From assembly GCA_018257865.1 (NCBI GenBank), contig JAEUBA010000055.1, forward strand, positions 62,001 through 126,000: a DNA stretch of 64,000 nucleotides. The letters run 5' to 3'. The position numbers and the translations under genes were made by a program. Below are positions 53,282 through 64,000 of the stretch, one piece after another. The stretch's first letter is position 1. Every line of letters begins with the position of its first letter. The notes under the pieces were generated by a model. The model was not told where the DNA came from. It ran no database searches and saw only the letters and a list, made by a program, of their open reading frames with translations. Source of the DNA: Stereocaulon alpinum. Taxonomy: Eukaryota > Ascomycota > Lecanoromycetes > Lecanorales > Stereocaulaceae.

Positions 53282-56257
53282 ATGACACAACCTTCCCCCA
53301 AACCACCACAACACCTTCAACCTCGCCCCAAAGCCGTACCCACCTTTAGCAGCACTCCAATAGCAACGACTCCAATATCCACAACGCCCCAATTCTCGAG
53401 ACCATCCTCCCGCACCCGCCAGCCTTCGCCAGCTCGCTCGAGTACACCTTCCGATGTCTCAGATAGAGCAACGGCTGCTCTTGTCCGAAGGGTACTTTGC
53501 CCCCACGCTCATGCTGGTTCTACGGAGCCCCGTCCTATCAATGAGCTCCTACCGCCTTTAACGAGCAGTAATGATATAGACCTGCAGCTGTATGCAATCA
53601 TTGCCATTGTTGTGAAGGATCTCGTACAGAGCTGGTATGGGAAAATTACTCCGGACCAGGGTTTCGTGGAAGAGGTTGTGCGGGTCGTGGCACATTGCAC
53701 CACCCAGTTGGAGAGCAGGTTGAGGAGTGTTGATCTCGAAAGCCTAGTCTTTGATGAACTGCCAGAACTGGTGGAGAACCACATCAATGGTACGCAGTCA
53801 CAATGTACGCACGGACTTCCTTCGCTAATGAACTTCACGGGCTAGCATATCGGATCAGTCACCAGGCAAGACATCCACCCTCTTTATTCACGGATCCGCG
53901 AGTCATCTACCACAACCTGAACCCGCATCCAGCCCTTTCGCCTGTCCCGAAGCCCGCAAATCCCTCAACAGCGAAGGAACAGCAAGATCATGAGGCACAA
54001 TATAGGCAGCTCCTAGTGCAAGGTGCACTAGCGGTACTACTACCTACGGAGGATCTAGAGAATGTCTGTCTACGCACGCTTGTTGCCGATGTAATTGCGG
54101 ATAGCATTATGGGCAATTCAATTGGAGGCAGAGTCTGCGAAGGCTGGTTCATATGGGCAACCATCACGAATTTCGTCGGCGTGGTCAAAGCGAGAATGGA
54201 GCCCAAAACGACAAGCGAGGAGCTCGAAGTGGGCGCGCGCAGCCGTCTTGAGAAGTTCGGCCTCCTCTCGGAGAAGATCAAGAGCACAGACGGAGGGTCG
54301 AGCACTCACAGCAGGAAGTCCACGTTCTCCTCAATGTTTTGGCGAATCCTTCAGTACTTCTATTTGGCCTTCGTGACCTCAAGATTTGTCATCCTCGGTT
54401 TCGTCACGGCTTACTCGGAGCCTCCGCGCTCATTGACGACGTCAAGGACTTGCGGGTCACCAATCGCGACGGAAATCGAGCCGCCTCTCAAACCTCGTCC
54501 AATCGTCAGTTTCAGAGTACTCCGACTAATCTCCGACCTTCTTGATGTTCCGTCACGCATGCCCTGGGTTTCTGGAGCTCTGGCATTACTCCAGCACCAC
54601 CTGATCCACGGACCGCTGAGAGTGGGTGCCACAGACGGGATACTGGACCAGTAAGTGACTTCCATGTCTCATCTGCATTTTCGTTGGTTTGACGATCCCT
54701 GACACTATCCTCCGACCCGCATGAGATTTCAGTCATCTGACTTCCAAATGAATGCGCGCGTGCATAAGTGGGCATGCCTCAACCTGCCTTTGGTCCAGAT
54801 TTAGGTCCCGGCGGGGGACGCAGCTGGCCTCGCCCCGTTATCGTTCTGCAGGATGCGTGGGTAGCGTGTCTTAGCTTCCTCGCGCATGCCACCAAGAGTA
54901 AGCTAAGGGCGAATGCGGCCTGAGTGATTACCTTACTCCACTTTCCCTGTCAAGCCACACGCTATCATGCGGTGTCTAGACTCCCCCCGGTTTCGTCCCA
55001 CCGTCGCTTTCACTGCCATGCCTTTACACTTTCACACTATTGCTGCCAGAATGATAGTCTTTTTCTTTTATTGTTTTTTCCTGGTTAATGCCAACTTGAC
55101 CAAGGCAAGCCCATGATGGCGCAATCGACACATGGTCCCTTTTCATTTCATCACCATTCAGAAGAAGAAAACAAGAAGAATCATCAATCGTCTTTCCTCG
55201 GACTCTCGCTATCGCCGATAAGACGAGCTGCGTAAGCGCCCGGGAGATCCCTGGAGACAGCCGGGATGGATGATCATCAGGATCGGCCCTCGCATACCCT
55301 AATCTGCATTGCATTTCTCCACCGCTCATCCTGTTCAAGTCTACTGCAGGGCAAAACATCCCCCCTGGTAGAAACTGCCAGAATGAGGCTCAGGGTAGAG
55401 GCCCTAATGGCCCCTAATGCCTAATGACGAGACATCCCCTCAAACAGCCAGAAGCGTTCACGCAAGGCTGCCCAACGAACTGGCCCCCTTCCCCTGCCCT
55501 ATCCATTCTATCCATTCTACCCATGAAAATCAATCTCCACACCTCGTATTTGGCCATGCAACAATGATGCAAAGCCTCATTTCCACAACGGCATTCTCCC
55601 GCCACCTACCCGTTTCAGCATCAACGCCTGAAATCGCAAACAGCACCCAATCATCTCCCCCCTGCAAAACCTGCTTCGTATCTCTACCCTCACCCTATAT
55701 TAGCCTAGACACCTGATTGACATACCCCATACCCATAACTCATCCTTGGCAGCAGCAGCGTCTCGTCTTGGCTCGTTTCATCTCAATTCACAATTAACTC
55801 CCGATCTGATAAACCGTCTGGCTTACCACTTTCAATCTTCTCCCCCAAAAACAGGTACCTCCACCATCTCATCACGACGCACCTACATCCTCCCTCGCTC
55901 TTACCCCAGATCCTACGATCTATCCGCCGGATAACATTCCCTAATTCGACGCTCCCGCCACCTCCACCTTCACCGCCCCCGCCGATACTTGAAGAGGAGA
56001 GCGCCGCTATCAAACGCCACGCTGCTGAGTCTATCCTCTCGCTTATTCCTCCTGCTGTTTGTGGGCAGTTTTTCGCGACGAAGGAGGCTAGGGCGTGGCG
56101 GGCGGAGGTGGAGGGGGAATTGCATGTTTGGGGAGATGCGTATATGAATAGGCATTTGGCGTATGCGGCACTGGAGTTGGTGCTTGTGAGGGTGTTGCCT
56201 GAGTTGGCGGAGAAGAGTGTGCAGGACTTATTGAGGGATAGGATTGGGGATATATAG
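53282..56257 (+). CDS. PXA-domain protein (sorting-nexin-related) split by a 1.2-kb intron
   Basis: Three exons, 53282-53789, 53846-54650 and 55855-56257, close exactly to 571 residues. A disordered Ser/Pro N-terminus leads into the PXA domain: NDIDLQLYAIIAIVVKDLVQSWYGKITPD, VVRVVAHCTTQLESRL, VDLESLVFDELPELVENHINAYRISH, and LVQGALAVLLPTEDLENVCLRTLVADVIADSIMG. A hydrophobic segment WRILQYFYLAFVTSRFVILGFV follows. Exon 3 supplies YLHHLITTHLHPPSLLPQILRSIR, ESILSLIPPAVCGQFF and WGDAYMNRHLAYAALELVLVRVLPEL, the C-terminal block usual in fungal PXA proteins. PXA domains are found with PX domains in endosomal sorting nexins; this protein has PXA only, so membrane trafficking is an inference. The second intron joins GAC CA with G TAC across GTAAGT...AACAG. 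Without it the protein would end at ILDQ. Confidence 0.82.
54651..55854 (+). other. 1204-nt intron of the PXA gene
   Basis: Donor GTAAGT at 54651 and acceptor AACAG ending 55854. It holds short direct repeats (AGGCCCTAATGGCCCCTAATGCCTAATG near 55399-55425 is a run of CTAATG-type units; CTATCCATTC twice near 55500) and promoter-like C/T-rich sequence at its end. ORFs inside on the minus strand (55024-55359) are not recognisable. Confidence 0.65.
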
Positions 56258-57040
56258 AATACTCCACATACAGATAGAAGAATGACCATTGCTATAAAGG
56301 AGCCGTGAAACAAAACCCTTCTGCACAAAGAAACAACTTCACTCCAGTTCGATTCGTAATCATCATCAATTGCCTCTCCCATCATGACTAGACTTCTCAA
56401 CTAAGGTAAATGAAACAACGTACCGCAAAAAATGCCGCCCAAAAAAACGCAATGCAATATGCCGCCCAATGTACCGATCCCAAACCCAAACCCAAACCCA
56501 AATCCAAATCCAATCCAATATCCCAGCTCGTACAAAAATTTCTCAGATGCCGAAAACGCGATCTGTTGGTGAAGCCGTGAGGCTAGGGTATTTCTAGTAT
56601 AGTCCCCATATTTTTGGTTCTTGAAATGCACTTGCAACAAAAACAACAAAAAATGACATACGAGAAACGAAATTGAAAGAAAAACAAACGCAAAACTCCA
56701 TCTGAATGACTGACGTTCCAGGCCTGCTGTGTATGTCCCATCCCGTATGTATATTCTTTCCCAAGAATATTGCAGTCCCATCGTGTTCCTTTCCATGCCA
56801 TTTCCTTTGTAGCCTGAACTGCGTAGAATGGCTTCCCTAGTTGGCCAAAATGCCCAGAGTGCGAAAAACCGATGCTATGCCGCCCATGTAACGTTGATGA
56901 AAAACAAGATGGTAGGTTTCAAGGATAGTGTCAAGTAAATGCAAAGAGATGTGAGAGGAAAGGGTCGTCTCAATTATTCTGATGCCGCTGCTGCCGTTGG
57001 TCGTTGCAATGCGGAGCTCGTTTGAGTCGGTGGATCGAGC
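56258..57040. other. Convergent 3' flanks
   Basis: About 780 bases between the PXA gene (plus) and the CENP-B-type gene (minus). A minus-strand ORF at 56401-56796 contains a Gly-Phe run that is just the CCCAAA repeat read in frame, so it is not accepted. Confidence 0.5.
56479..56519. repeat. CCCAAA/TCCAAA short tandem repeat
   Basis: About six imperfect hexamer units, starting as CCCAAA and drifting to TCCAAA and TCCAA. Interstitial and short; not the TTAGGG-type telomere repeat. Confidence 0.8.
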
Positions 57041-58778
57041 TTAAGACAAAGAATGCTCACTCCTCTTCCTCCCAATGGGCATCGTCCCATCGGCCCGCTC
57101 ACTCATCGGAATTGCTTGCATCCCACCGGGCAACTCCCCCGTCTCAAGCTTAAGCATGTGCATCCACTTCCCCATGACAAGGTAATCATGTGGGTCCACT
57201 GCCCCATTAGGTTGATGTTTGATGAATGTCATCAGGGTGCTTAGTGCAGCTCGAGCCTCATCTTGCGATGGAGGTGAGGAGGGAGAGATGCTTGGACTTG
57301 CGTTGGAGCCAAGGTTCGGACTGACACTTAGAGTGGAGGGTGGCGCCATTGTTGAGAGAGGGGATGGATTGGTTAGAGGAGTGTTGCTGGGGCGGGAGTG
57401 GTGGAAGGATGAGTTGTCGGTTGTACTTAGAGGAGAGATTTCCATTTCTTCACGGGGTGAATCCAAATTGGAAGAAGCAAGGTTGTGAGGTAGCTGCTTG
57501 GAGGTAGCCGAGTCAGGTGAAGACTCGCAACCTATGATTGGTACGGTTTGGCGCCGACGCAAAGAACTGGTTGGTGCTAATGGTGGGAGACGAGCCATTT
57601 TTTGAGCAGGTAGCGAGGGACTTGGACCGCAGCTTGACATTGGAGAGAAGAACAACGGTGAGGTCGGGCTTCTAAAGTCGCTTGTAGCGAAGGATGAAAG
57701 ATCTGAGAAGCAACTTCCCAGCGATGCAGTACTTTGCGAATGCGTGTGCCCGTAGGAGGAATCCATATAGCTGTCTGGACTCTGGTTTTTTTCCTCTTTT
57801 GAAAGCGAGCTTATGGGCAAACCGTCCCAGCCAACAGGCGAGATGCCACTGGGTGTCTGAGAGCCAGATCTTGACCGATCGCGCTCATCTTTGGTCTCAC
57901 TTGGCTTGGCACCAGGCAAGTGATTTTTCTGCTTGAATGTCTCTAACCAAGCTGGGTCATTTACTTGATTGTGGCATTCTGTGCTGCCGACGGTCGTTGC
58001 AAAAATCCTAGCCTGATCTTTGATCGTGTTGTCGTCAAGTGGAAGCCTTTGACTCAGGCGATTCTTAGCCCATTGCGAAAGAGTCCTCTCAATGTCCGGG
58101 AACTTGCTTTTCGATCTTCTAATAGGAGAGCGGCTTCCTTCTTCTGGAAGGAGATATTTTTCTTTGTTGCGCAGGACTTTTGACACAGTACTTAAGGGAA
58201 TAGAATTAGTAAGAGTAGTCCCAACAACAAGAATCTCATCTGACAAACCTCCTCTCAACACCAAACATGGCTGAGAAACATGATTAGTAGTATTCTTGTA
58301 GTAACAACTTTATATACATACCTCCGATTTCAGTCTGCTTAACATTGGGATTATCATTATGATATTCGCACATGCGTCGCCGGTCGCTATCTGTCAAGGT
58401 CCTCCTCGATGTAGAGGACGAATGTGATTTACTGGGAGCGACAGAAGTAGAAATCGTTGGAAGTGGCATGGTCTTGGAAAGAGGCAAAATGGGCCTGTGT
58501 AGCGGTACAATCGACGGAGGACTGTTTTCCGAAGGGTTTGTGATTTGACTTGGCCACTGCGGCATAGTAACGAGTGGATGTAGAGGCTGAGGGCTTGAGA
58601 AGGACGATTGCAACGGTCGGTTGTATATGGTGTCCATCTGTGCATTCGTCGAAGCCGGGAACCCAAAGTCCTCGTACTCATGTTGAGGGGTCTGATGTGG
58701 GGAGTGGTGCCCACCCACGTCGACCAGATGAGCGCCCCCGAAGTCGTCATCATGGTGTAGACTGTAATTTTGCTCCAT
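57041..58778 (-). CDS. CENP-B-type HTH DNA-binding protein, putative transcription factor
   Basis: Three exons, 58322-58778, 58249-58270 (a 22-nt microexon) and 57041-58190, give 542 residues. The DNA-binding part lies at about residues 128-215: LTDSDRRRMCEYHNDNPNVKQTEIGAMFGVERSTVSKVLRNKEKYL is a Psq/CENP-B N-terminal helix-turn-helix, and FPDIERTLSQWAKNRLSQRLPLDD starts the second, CENP-B-type (HTH_Tnp_Tc5) half. The microexon codes GAMFGVERS, the turn and start of the recognition helix. The rest is Ser/Pro-rich and disordered, ending with a short ordered part DEARAALSTLMTFIKHQPNGAVDPHDYLVMGKWMHMLKL. There is no DDE nuclease domain, so it is a host DNA-binding protein rather than a transposase. 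Start taken at MEQNYSLHHDDD; an in-frame ATG lies 34 codons upstream. Confidence 0.88.
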
Positions 58779-60951
58779 CTTGATATCCACAAAAACCTCG
58801 TGCATTATGTTGCAGAAGTTGGAAAAAACTCGCACGTCTTTCGGCAGCCAATATCCGTCGTTTTCGTGGGGTACAAGCATGTATCCGAGGCGTCAAAGAA
58901 TTGACGAACGGCAAACACAGCAGGCGCGTTCCTGGGCATGCGTCTTAGCGGGATCGTGTAGGCGGCCAGATTGCAGCATATCAGGGCCGATTCGATTGAA
59001 GCCTTTTGGACGGGTATCTGAATAAGAGGAATTAGCTAGATGCGCGAATAGGTACAGGTAGGTAGAAAATATAGCGCAGAGGGGAAGATGATGATGGACA
59101 GGATTACCTGCTACGAACAATCAAGTCCTGCAATTTTCCGACTAAGGATTCAATTGGGTATCAATCGGCCCATGAATGACGGAGAGTGTTTCGAGGTGTG
59201 GTCAGGAGAGCGAAATGTTGGAGGGGGAGCTACTTACCCTAAGTACTAAGGATTGGCAGTGGGTGCAGGTTAAGCAGTTTTAAGTATCTGCATTATTATT
59301 TCCATGGGTCAGTGCTGCGGGCGGGTAATAAGGTAAGTTAATCGAGAGTCCGAGTCGTTTTTCCGCTGACTAAAATCCTTAATTAGTTGGGGCCATTATT
59401 TCTGATTTGATTTTGACTTTCTGGCAGCGGGCTTCGGGGACGTTTTGCGGTTTGCGGTACGGATCTTGCGGACTCCCTTGTTTCTCACCCTCAACCCTCA
59501 CTCAACCCACCACTGACCACACAAACACACTTTCTGCCAAGCTGTCCCGACTTTAGCACCCCCGAAACTGCCCCCCCCAAAACTTCCAAGCCCCTCCCCA
59601 ACCCCCAACCTACCAATCCTACCCAACCTATACCCAACCTACCCATGCGCAAAATCATAAAACCCAAAAATCCCCCCCCAGTTACTTAAATGCCACTCCA
59701 AACGCAACATCGCAAACACGGCCAGTCCAGAAAAAGAATCGTAAAACACGGCATTCAATAAAGTCAAAAAGTCCATGATTGTTGACAAGGCGAAAAGCAA
59801 AAACATGCCTTTAAACTCCTTACGGTCAAATGTCTCCTGACGCGAAGATCAAGAGGAGATGATCTACTGAGGAGCCTTGCCCTTGACTGGTTGTGGCAGC
59901 CCTGTCAAACTTCGGCAGCCATATTCGCCATCGGCAGTCCAGCGAATAGGATTATTGCCAAATTCTTTAGTGCCTGCTGGGGGCTGATTCAATTGCTAAG
60001 TAATTGATTAGTTTATCGCAAGTGGATTTCCTAGGGATAAAGACGTGGGATTTCCTCGTAAAATAAATCCACCCTTGGGAATTAATTCAAAGTGCTGGGG
60101 AATGGAATGGCTCCATAGGGTGGGCGACATAGCTGATTCGCTTGATGGTCTGGAAACCAGATCCGTTGGACACGACCAGGTGACGTTGCTGAATCGACCA
60201 ACGCCGGGAACTTCAATCGCATTAATGCCTGCTGACTGGCCGTTGTGCGGCACCTGATTCCTGCTGATCCGCACCTAGCGGTCGAGCTATGGCACAGGCA
60301 GAGTCATGAATTCGTCTTTGCCCCAGATTCCGATCTAGGCAAGCCACTCAACCCTGGAAGTCACCCAAACACCGATGTCGCTTTCATTTATTCCCAAAGC
60401 CACCCAGCAATTACTAAACGATACGTCGGCCTATGAGCAGAGGACTTGTAGCTCGCTATCCCACTTTGAGCGCCTTGAAATGGCTCAACTCCGTTGAAGT
60501 CAATCGATAGTATTGCTTTTCGCTGTCGAATTACATGACTCTGTATGCTTTCGATGCAAGTAATTCGCTCTTGTATCGTATATGCGAGATGGTGATCACC
60601 TGAGTTGATCGAGGCTATTTTTGTGTAGATGTTCCATTACATGTCGTGTGTTGATCCATTCGACCGCAGCTCTCATAGACACCAGTGACTAGGTAGAATG
60701 ATCTAATTGATCTAGCTTCGAGACTGACAGAGAGCACCACCGGCTGCTTGCATTAATTACCGTTGGTACTATCGGTTACGTGCATCAAGATCTCTGACGC
60801 ATAGATCTCAATCCGTCTGGCTCTGGTAGAAATCGAGAGAAGTAACGGTGGACGTCTTCCGATGGCAAGTGGCTATTTTTGGGGTGGAGCTCAATGCTTC
60901 TCCGGGGAGGATCTTCCTACCTCCACATTTGAAGCCTCCTTGCGCTGGGGA
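58779..60951. other. Long upstream region of the CENP-B-type gene
   Basis: About 2.2 kb without a gene, typical of promoters of regulatory genes. A C-rich, G-poor tract lies at about 59490-59700, with several runs of seven or eight C. The upstream part of the minus-strand frame 58779-58880 may be leader. No tRNA or transposon recognised. Confidence 0.45.
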
Positions 60952-62360
60952 TCATCGTTTGATGATCGTGACTATTGACAATGAGCCGTCTACAATGACA
61001 CCAGACTCGAGAGCACTTACTAATGTCTTCATCTGCAAGCTCGTGCGCAAGGCCAACTCTTTGCGGTTGATGCTTTACAGATTGACCATACACAATTGCA
61101 TGCTTGAATTGCTCCACGATGGTCTTGTGGATAGCATTGCACTGATATGGTGTCAGTATACACAGATGACAATAGTGAAGCCACTCACGAAGTCCTCAAC
61201 TGTGCACGCGTTCTTCTTCAGCACTACCGGCGTGTTGTAATCAGGAGACTTGCCCTTTGGCTTCGTGTAAATTCGCCGAAGTTCCAGCTTCTCCCACATC
61301 TGTTCCAACAGCTCGTCAACATTCCATCCATGCTCCGCGCTGATGGGACACGCGTTCGGGATCCTATATATCAGGTCGAGTTCCTCAATTGAGATGGAGT
61401 CGATTTTGTTAAGAGCATAGATGACAGGAATGTAACTTCTGGCCTTGGCCTCCAAAACATCGATCAAGTCATCAATAGTGGCATCACAACGAATGGCTAT
61501 ATCGGCGGATGAGATCTTGTACTCGCTCATCACGGCTTTGACCTCCTACACAGACGAGTAAGCTCACTTCCTTTTCCAAACGGTTAAGAGGACAACCTCA
61601 TGGCTGATGTTGGTCAGCGGGACAGTGTTCGTGATGCTGATCCCTCCCTTGTCCTTCTTCTTGTAAACAATGTTGGGCGGCTCCTTGTTAATTCGGATAC
61701 CAAAGCCTTCGAGCTCGTTCTCGATGACTCTCTTGTCAGTGAGAGGCTTGTTAACGTCAAGCACGATGAAGATGAGATGACAGGTTTTGGCAACGGCTAT
61801 GACCTGACGACCTCGACCTTTGCCATCCTTCGCTCCTTGGATGATACCAGGTAGATCGAGCATTTGGATGGCAGCGCCATTGTACTGCACCTGACCAGGC
61901 ACGGTGGTTAAGGTGGTAAACTCATACGCGGCGGCTATAGGTGTTGTCAGCCTAGGGCGAGCGTTCTTCTTGCGGCAAGTCTGACCTTCTGAATGTTGAC
62001 CAGTCAATTTGCTCATGAGCGTACTCTTCCCGACAGATGGGAATCCTATAAATCCAACACTGGCCACACCTGTCCGAGCAACATCGAAGCCAGCTGATAA
62101 CAATTAGACATCTGTGTCCTCTTGAGAAGCTTGGACGCTCTCACAGCCGCCTCCACCTCCGCTCGATGAGGGTGTCAGAAGCTCTCGCTTCAGCTTGGCC
62201 AACTTTGCCTTCAATTGTCCCAAGTGGTAGCTAGTGGCCTTATTCTTCTGCGTCTTGGCCATCTCCTCCTCAATCCCTTTGATCTGTGGAGAACGAGCCA
62301 TCAGCAACGGAAGACCGCATTCTTGCAAGAGATGCGTACCTTATCTGCCGTGGTCGCCAT
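60952..62360 (-). CDS. RBG1: Developmentally regulated GTP-binding protein RBG1 (DRG1)
   Basis: Seven exons, 62340-62360, 62145-62283, 61986-62093, 61597-61934, 61189-61545, 61021-61141 and 60952-60971, close exactly to 367 residues, the length of yeast Rbg1. The Obg-like GTPase motifs are GFPSVGKST (residues 70-78), TTVPG, DLPGIIQGAKDGKGRGRQV and ALNKID. The S5D2L insertion reads through NIVYKKKDKGG and the tail is the TGS domain (GKSPDYNTPVVL, CTVEDFCNAIHKTIVEQFKHAIVYGQSVKHQPQRVGLAHELADED). DRG1/Rbg1 with its partner Tma46/DFRP1 binds translating ribosomes. The first exon is only 21 nt (MATTADK) and the last is 20 nt. The intron at 61935-61985 (51 nt) is a multiple of three without stop, inside the G domain. 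Confidence 0.95.
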
Positions 62361-63377
62361 CTTGAGAGGGTCCTGTGTGAGTAGTGTCTTCTACAAATGT
62401 TGGAGATTGGGATGAAGCATTTGCTGGGGTGGAATATTCGAATGACGCTCCTTCCGAATCTAGCGGGGTACTGCCGAAGTTTGGCCGGCGCCCCCACCGA
62501 TTACCTCGTTGAGCTCCTCGAACTTCTCTTCGGTCTTTCGCTGTCTCGTTCCTACTGTCACAACCTCATCTCTTTGTTTATTTGCTCTGTTGAATTGAGA
62601 ATACGATCATGCCCAAGCTCTTTAGCTTGGACACAACCCCGCTCCAGTGACTAGCGATGCATGTCCGCCTTCGTTGCCTCTAGGCTTGCTCTGAAATGAA
62701 AACCCAAAAACGCACCGACGCTCGTTGAACTTGGATTGCGTGGTAATGATCGCCTTCGGATACTAATACACCTGATACCCACAGACCTGGTTCCGCCAGA
62801 GCCGCTTACAACGTTGGCATTACTTGGAGCGCCTCAAACGTGGTCTACTCTGGGTCTAACGGCCAAGCTACTTCGCCATCATTGTTTCAGCCTCGATCTG
62901 TACTCGTAGCTTTTTGTGCAAACGCTTTTCGGGACCTGCATGTCTTCGTATCTCTGTATCTAAGATTGGGTTTGACAAGGATCTCTGCATGGCATTGATC
63001 GACGTCTTGGCTCCCTGGTTTGAAGTCACGTATTTGCGCTGCCGTTGGCAGCATTAGATCACGCTACCTGAAATGGCTATTTGAAGCCGGAGGGAGAATT
63101 TGTGAAATCCGGTTTGCGCTGTTGATATTTATTGTCTGATCACAATGCCTAGTATAGCTGTTCGAGAGCCTCGAAGATGCGTACTCGCGCTGTTGAGGTG
63201 ACGTTATCTGGTCACAACGCCTACGTAGTTGGAGTATGCGTACCTCTGTCGCGCTGCAGGCTGGCGTGCTGTGATGGCATTGACCTTGAAGGCTATTTGA
63301 AGACCTGGAGAATTCCGTTTCCATTCTCTCCTGTTCTCTATCTCTCACTTTCTGAACAAATTGCAAACAACCTCATC
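62361..63377. promoter_or_regulatory. Divergent region between RBG1 and the secreted-protein gene
   Basis: About 1 kb shared upstream sequence. It contains near-duplicate phrases (for example GCTGTTGA...TTGTCTGATCACAATGCCTA near 63118-63150 and GCTGTTGAGG...TCTGGTCACAACGCCTA near 63190-63225), an imperfect direct repeat of about 35 bases spaced roughly 70 bases apart. Confidence 0.45.
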
Positions 63378-64000
63378 ATGTATTTCCCCAATTTCCTACC
63401 CTTTCTCGTTTTGACACACAGCTGTTGCATTGCCTCACCTACCCCAGCCACTCGAGAGACTGCATCCCCAAGTGGAGCTACTCCAGTGCTCCACGAGCTC
63501 CCTCCTCTTTCGAGCACTGATATCGACCTCCGAACGGCCGCCTACGTGATATACACCGTCCCAGAGACATCGTAAGTACCCGCTCACCTATTCCTTTCAA
63601 CTAAAACCCACAACAAGCTCAACCTTCCCGCAGCATCAAAGTCCGCTTCTTCCTAGCCTACCCCCTAGACAAGGCCGCGATGGGCAAAACCATCCGCACT
63701 GCCTACAATTTCATCTTGTTTGCTATATCCCACGACGGTGACGGCGACCTCCCCCCCCAAGAAGACCCTTTCGTAATAAACGAGCACTATGGTGCTTCTA
63801 TCACAGCTGTGTCAGCACCAGGGCACAAACTGACGTGGGGGCTGTTGAAAGGGGCTATTGTGGGGTTGCACGATGCGTTGTTTCTCGCTGGCAAGTATAT
63901 GGCGGCTAGGTTTGAGATTTGGGATGGTGGCGCTGTCTTGGTTGGAGGGGGGCGCTTAGCAATGGCGATTCCTGCAGCTACTGCTGCTTCGAATGTGACG
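63378..64000 (+). CDS. Predicted secreted protein of unknown function, 3' end outside window
   Basis: Two exons are visible, 63378-63571 and from 63634 past the window end (62-nt intron, GTAAGT...CGCAG). The protein starts with a probable signal peptide (MYFPNFLPFLVLTHSCCIASP), then a Thr/Pro/Ala linker and an ordered part: DIDLRTAAYVIYTVPETSIKVRFFLAYP, TIRTAYNFILFAISHDGDGDLPPQEDPFVINEHYGASITAVSAPGHKLTWGLLKGAIVGLHDALF. This looks like a small extracellular fungal protein family with a conserved WGLLKGAIVGLHDAL core; I do not recognise a name or enzyme motif. It could be a small secreted effector-like protein, but this is only inferred from signal and size. Confidence 0.7.

Noticed and set aside
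54651..54660. PXA protein ending at ILDQ
   Set aside because: The stop overlaps a perfect GTAAGT donor, and the expected C-terminal block occurs at 55855-56257 with matching phase.
56479..56519. Interstitial telomere repeat
   Set aside because: The unit CCCAAA/TCCAAA differs from the fungal CCCTAA repeat and is short.
56401..56796. Minus-strand ORF with Gly-Phe repeats
   Set aside because: The repeat is the CCCAAA hexamer read in frame; the ORF lies between two convergent 3' ends.
57041..58778. CENP-B-type gene as a Pogo/Tc1 transposase
   Set aside because: It has the HTH pair but no DDE nuclease domain, and no terminal inverted repeats were noticed.

Overview
The window is a gene-dense piece of a filamentous ascomycete nuclear genome (Pezizomycotina; a Dothideomycete is my guess from overall character, not proven). 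The evidence is spliceosomal genes with short introns (mostly 46-108 nt, GT...AG, often with a CTAAC-like branch site), no operons, no Shine-Dalgarno signals, and products found in fungi or eukaryotes generally: CLU1, HUT1, SEN15, TPT1, EFG1, a Mio/SEA4 protein, DRG1/RBG1, STB3 and a TBC Rab-GAP. I rebuilt exon structures by hand. Nearly every multi-exon model below closes to a whole number of codons and restores family motifs.

Layout. 0-7 kb: a zinc alcohol dehydrogenase cut by the left edge, a Yippee protein, a DFGDF-motif protein and a TBC Rab-GAP. 8-15 kb: STB3, a decayed ferric reductase and a large unknown protein. 16-21 kb: a glycosyltransferase gene with two in-frame stops, a small zinc-ribbon ORF, an APH-fold kinase and a low-complexity orphan. 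21-45 kb is a housekeeping block: CLU1, HUT1, a DUF2985-type membrane protein, SEN15, an unknown membrane protein, a putative mitochondrial P-loop ATPase, a long disordered protein, TPT1, EFG1 and the Mio/SEA4 subunit. 47-56 kb: a RhoGAP with a fungal STAND-type N-terminus whose arginine finger is replaced, a broken STAND-type N-terminal gene beside it, a second APH-fold kinase, and a PXA-domain gene split by a 1.2-kb intron. 57-64 kb: a CENP-B-type HTH protein, the GTPase RBG1 and a predicted secreted protein cut by the right edge.

Functional links. SEN15 (tRNA splicing endonuclease) and TPT1 (final 2'-phosphate removal after splicing) lie about 8 kb apart. EFG1 (rRNA processing), STB3 (ribosome-biogenesis promoters), CLU1 and RBG1 (translation-linked) also fall here. 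The TBC protein, the DFGDF protein and the PXA protein suggest endosomal trafficking; SEA4 links to TORC1 at the vacuole. Three pseudogenes carry nonsense codons explicable by CpA-to-TpA transitions. I found no CRISPR, rRNA, convincing tRNA or intact transposon. The most unusual items are the finger-less RhoGAP, the giant intron in the PXA gene, the five intron sequences that are multiples of three without stops, and the three decaying genes.
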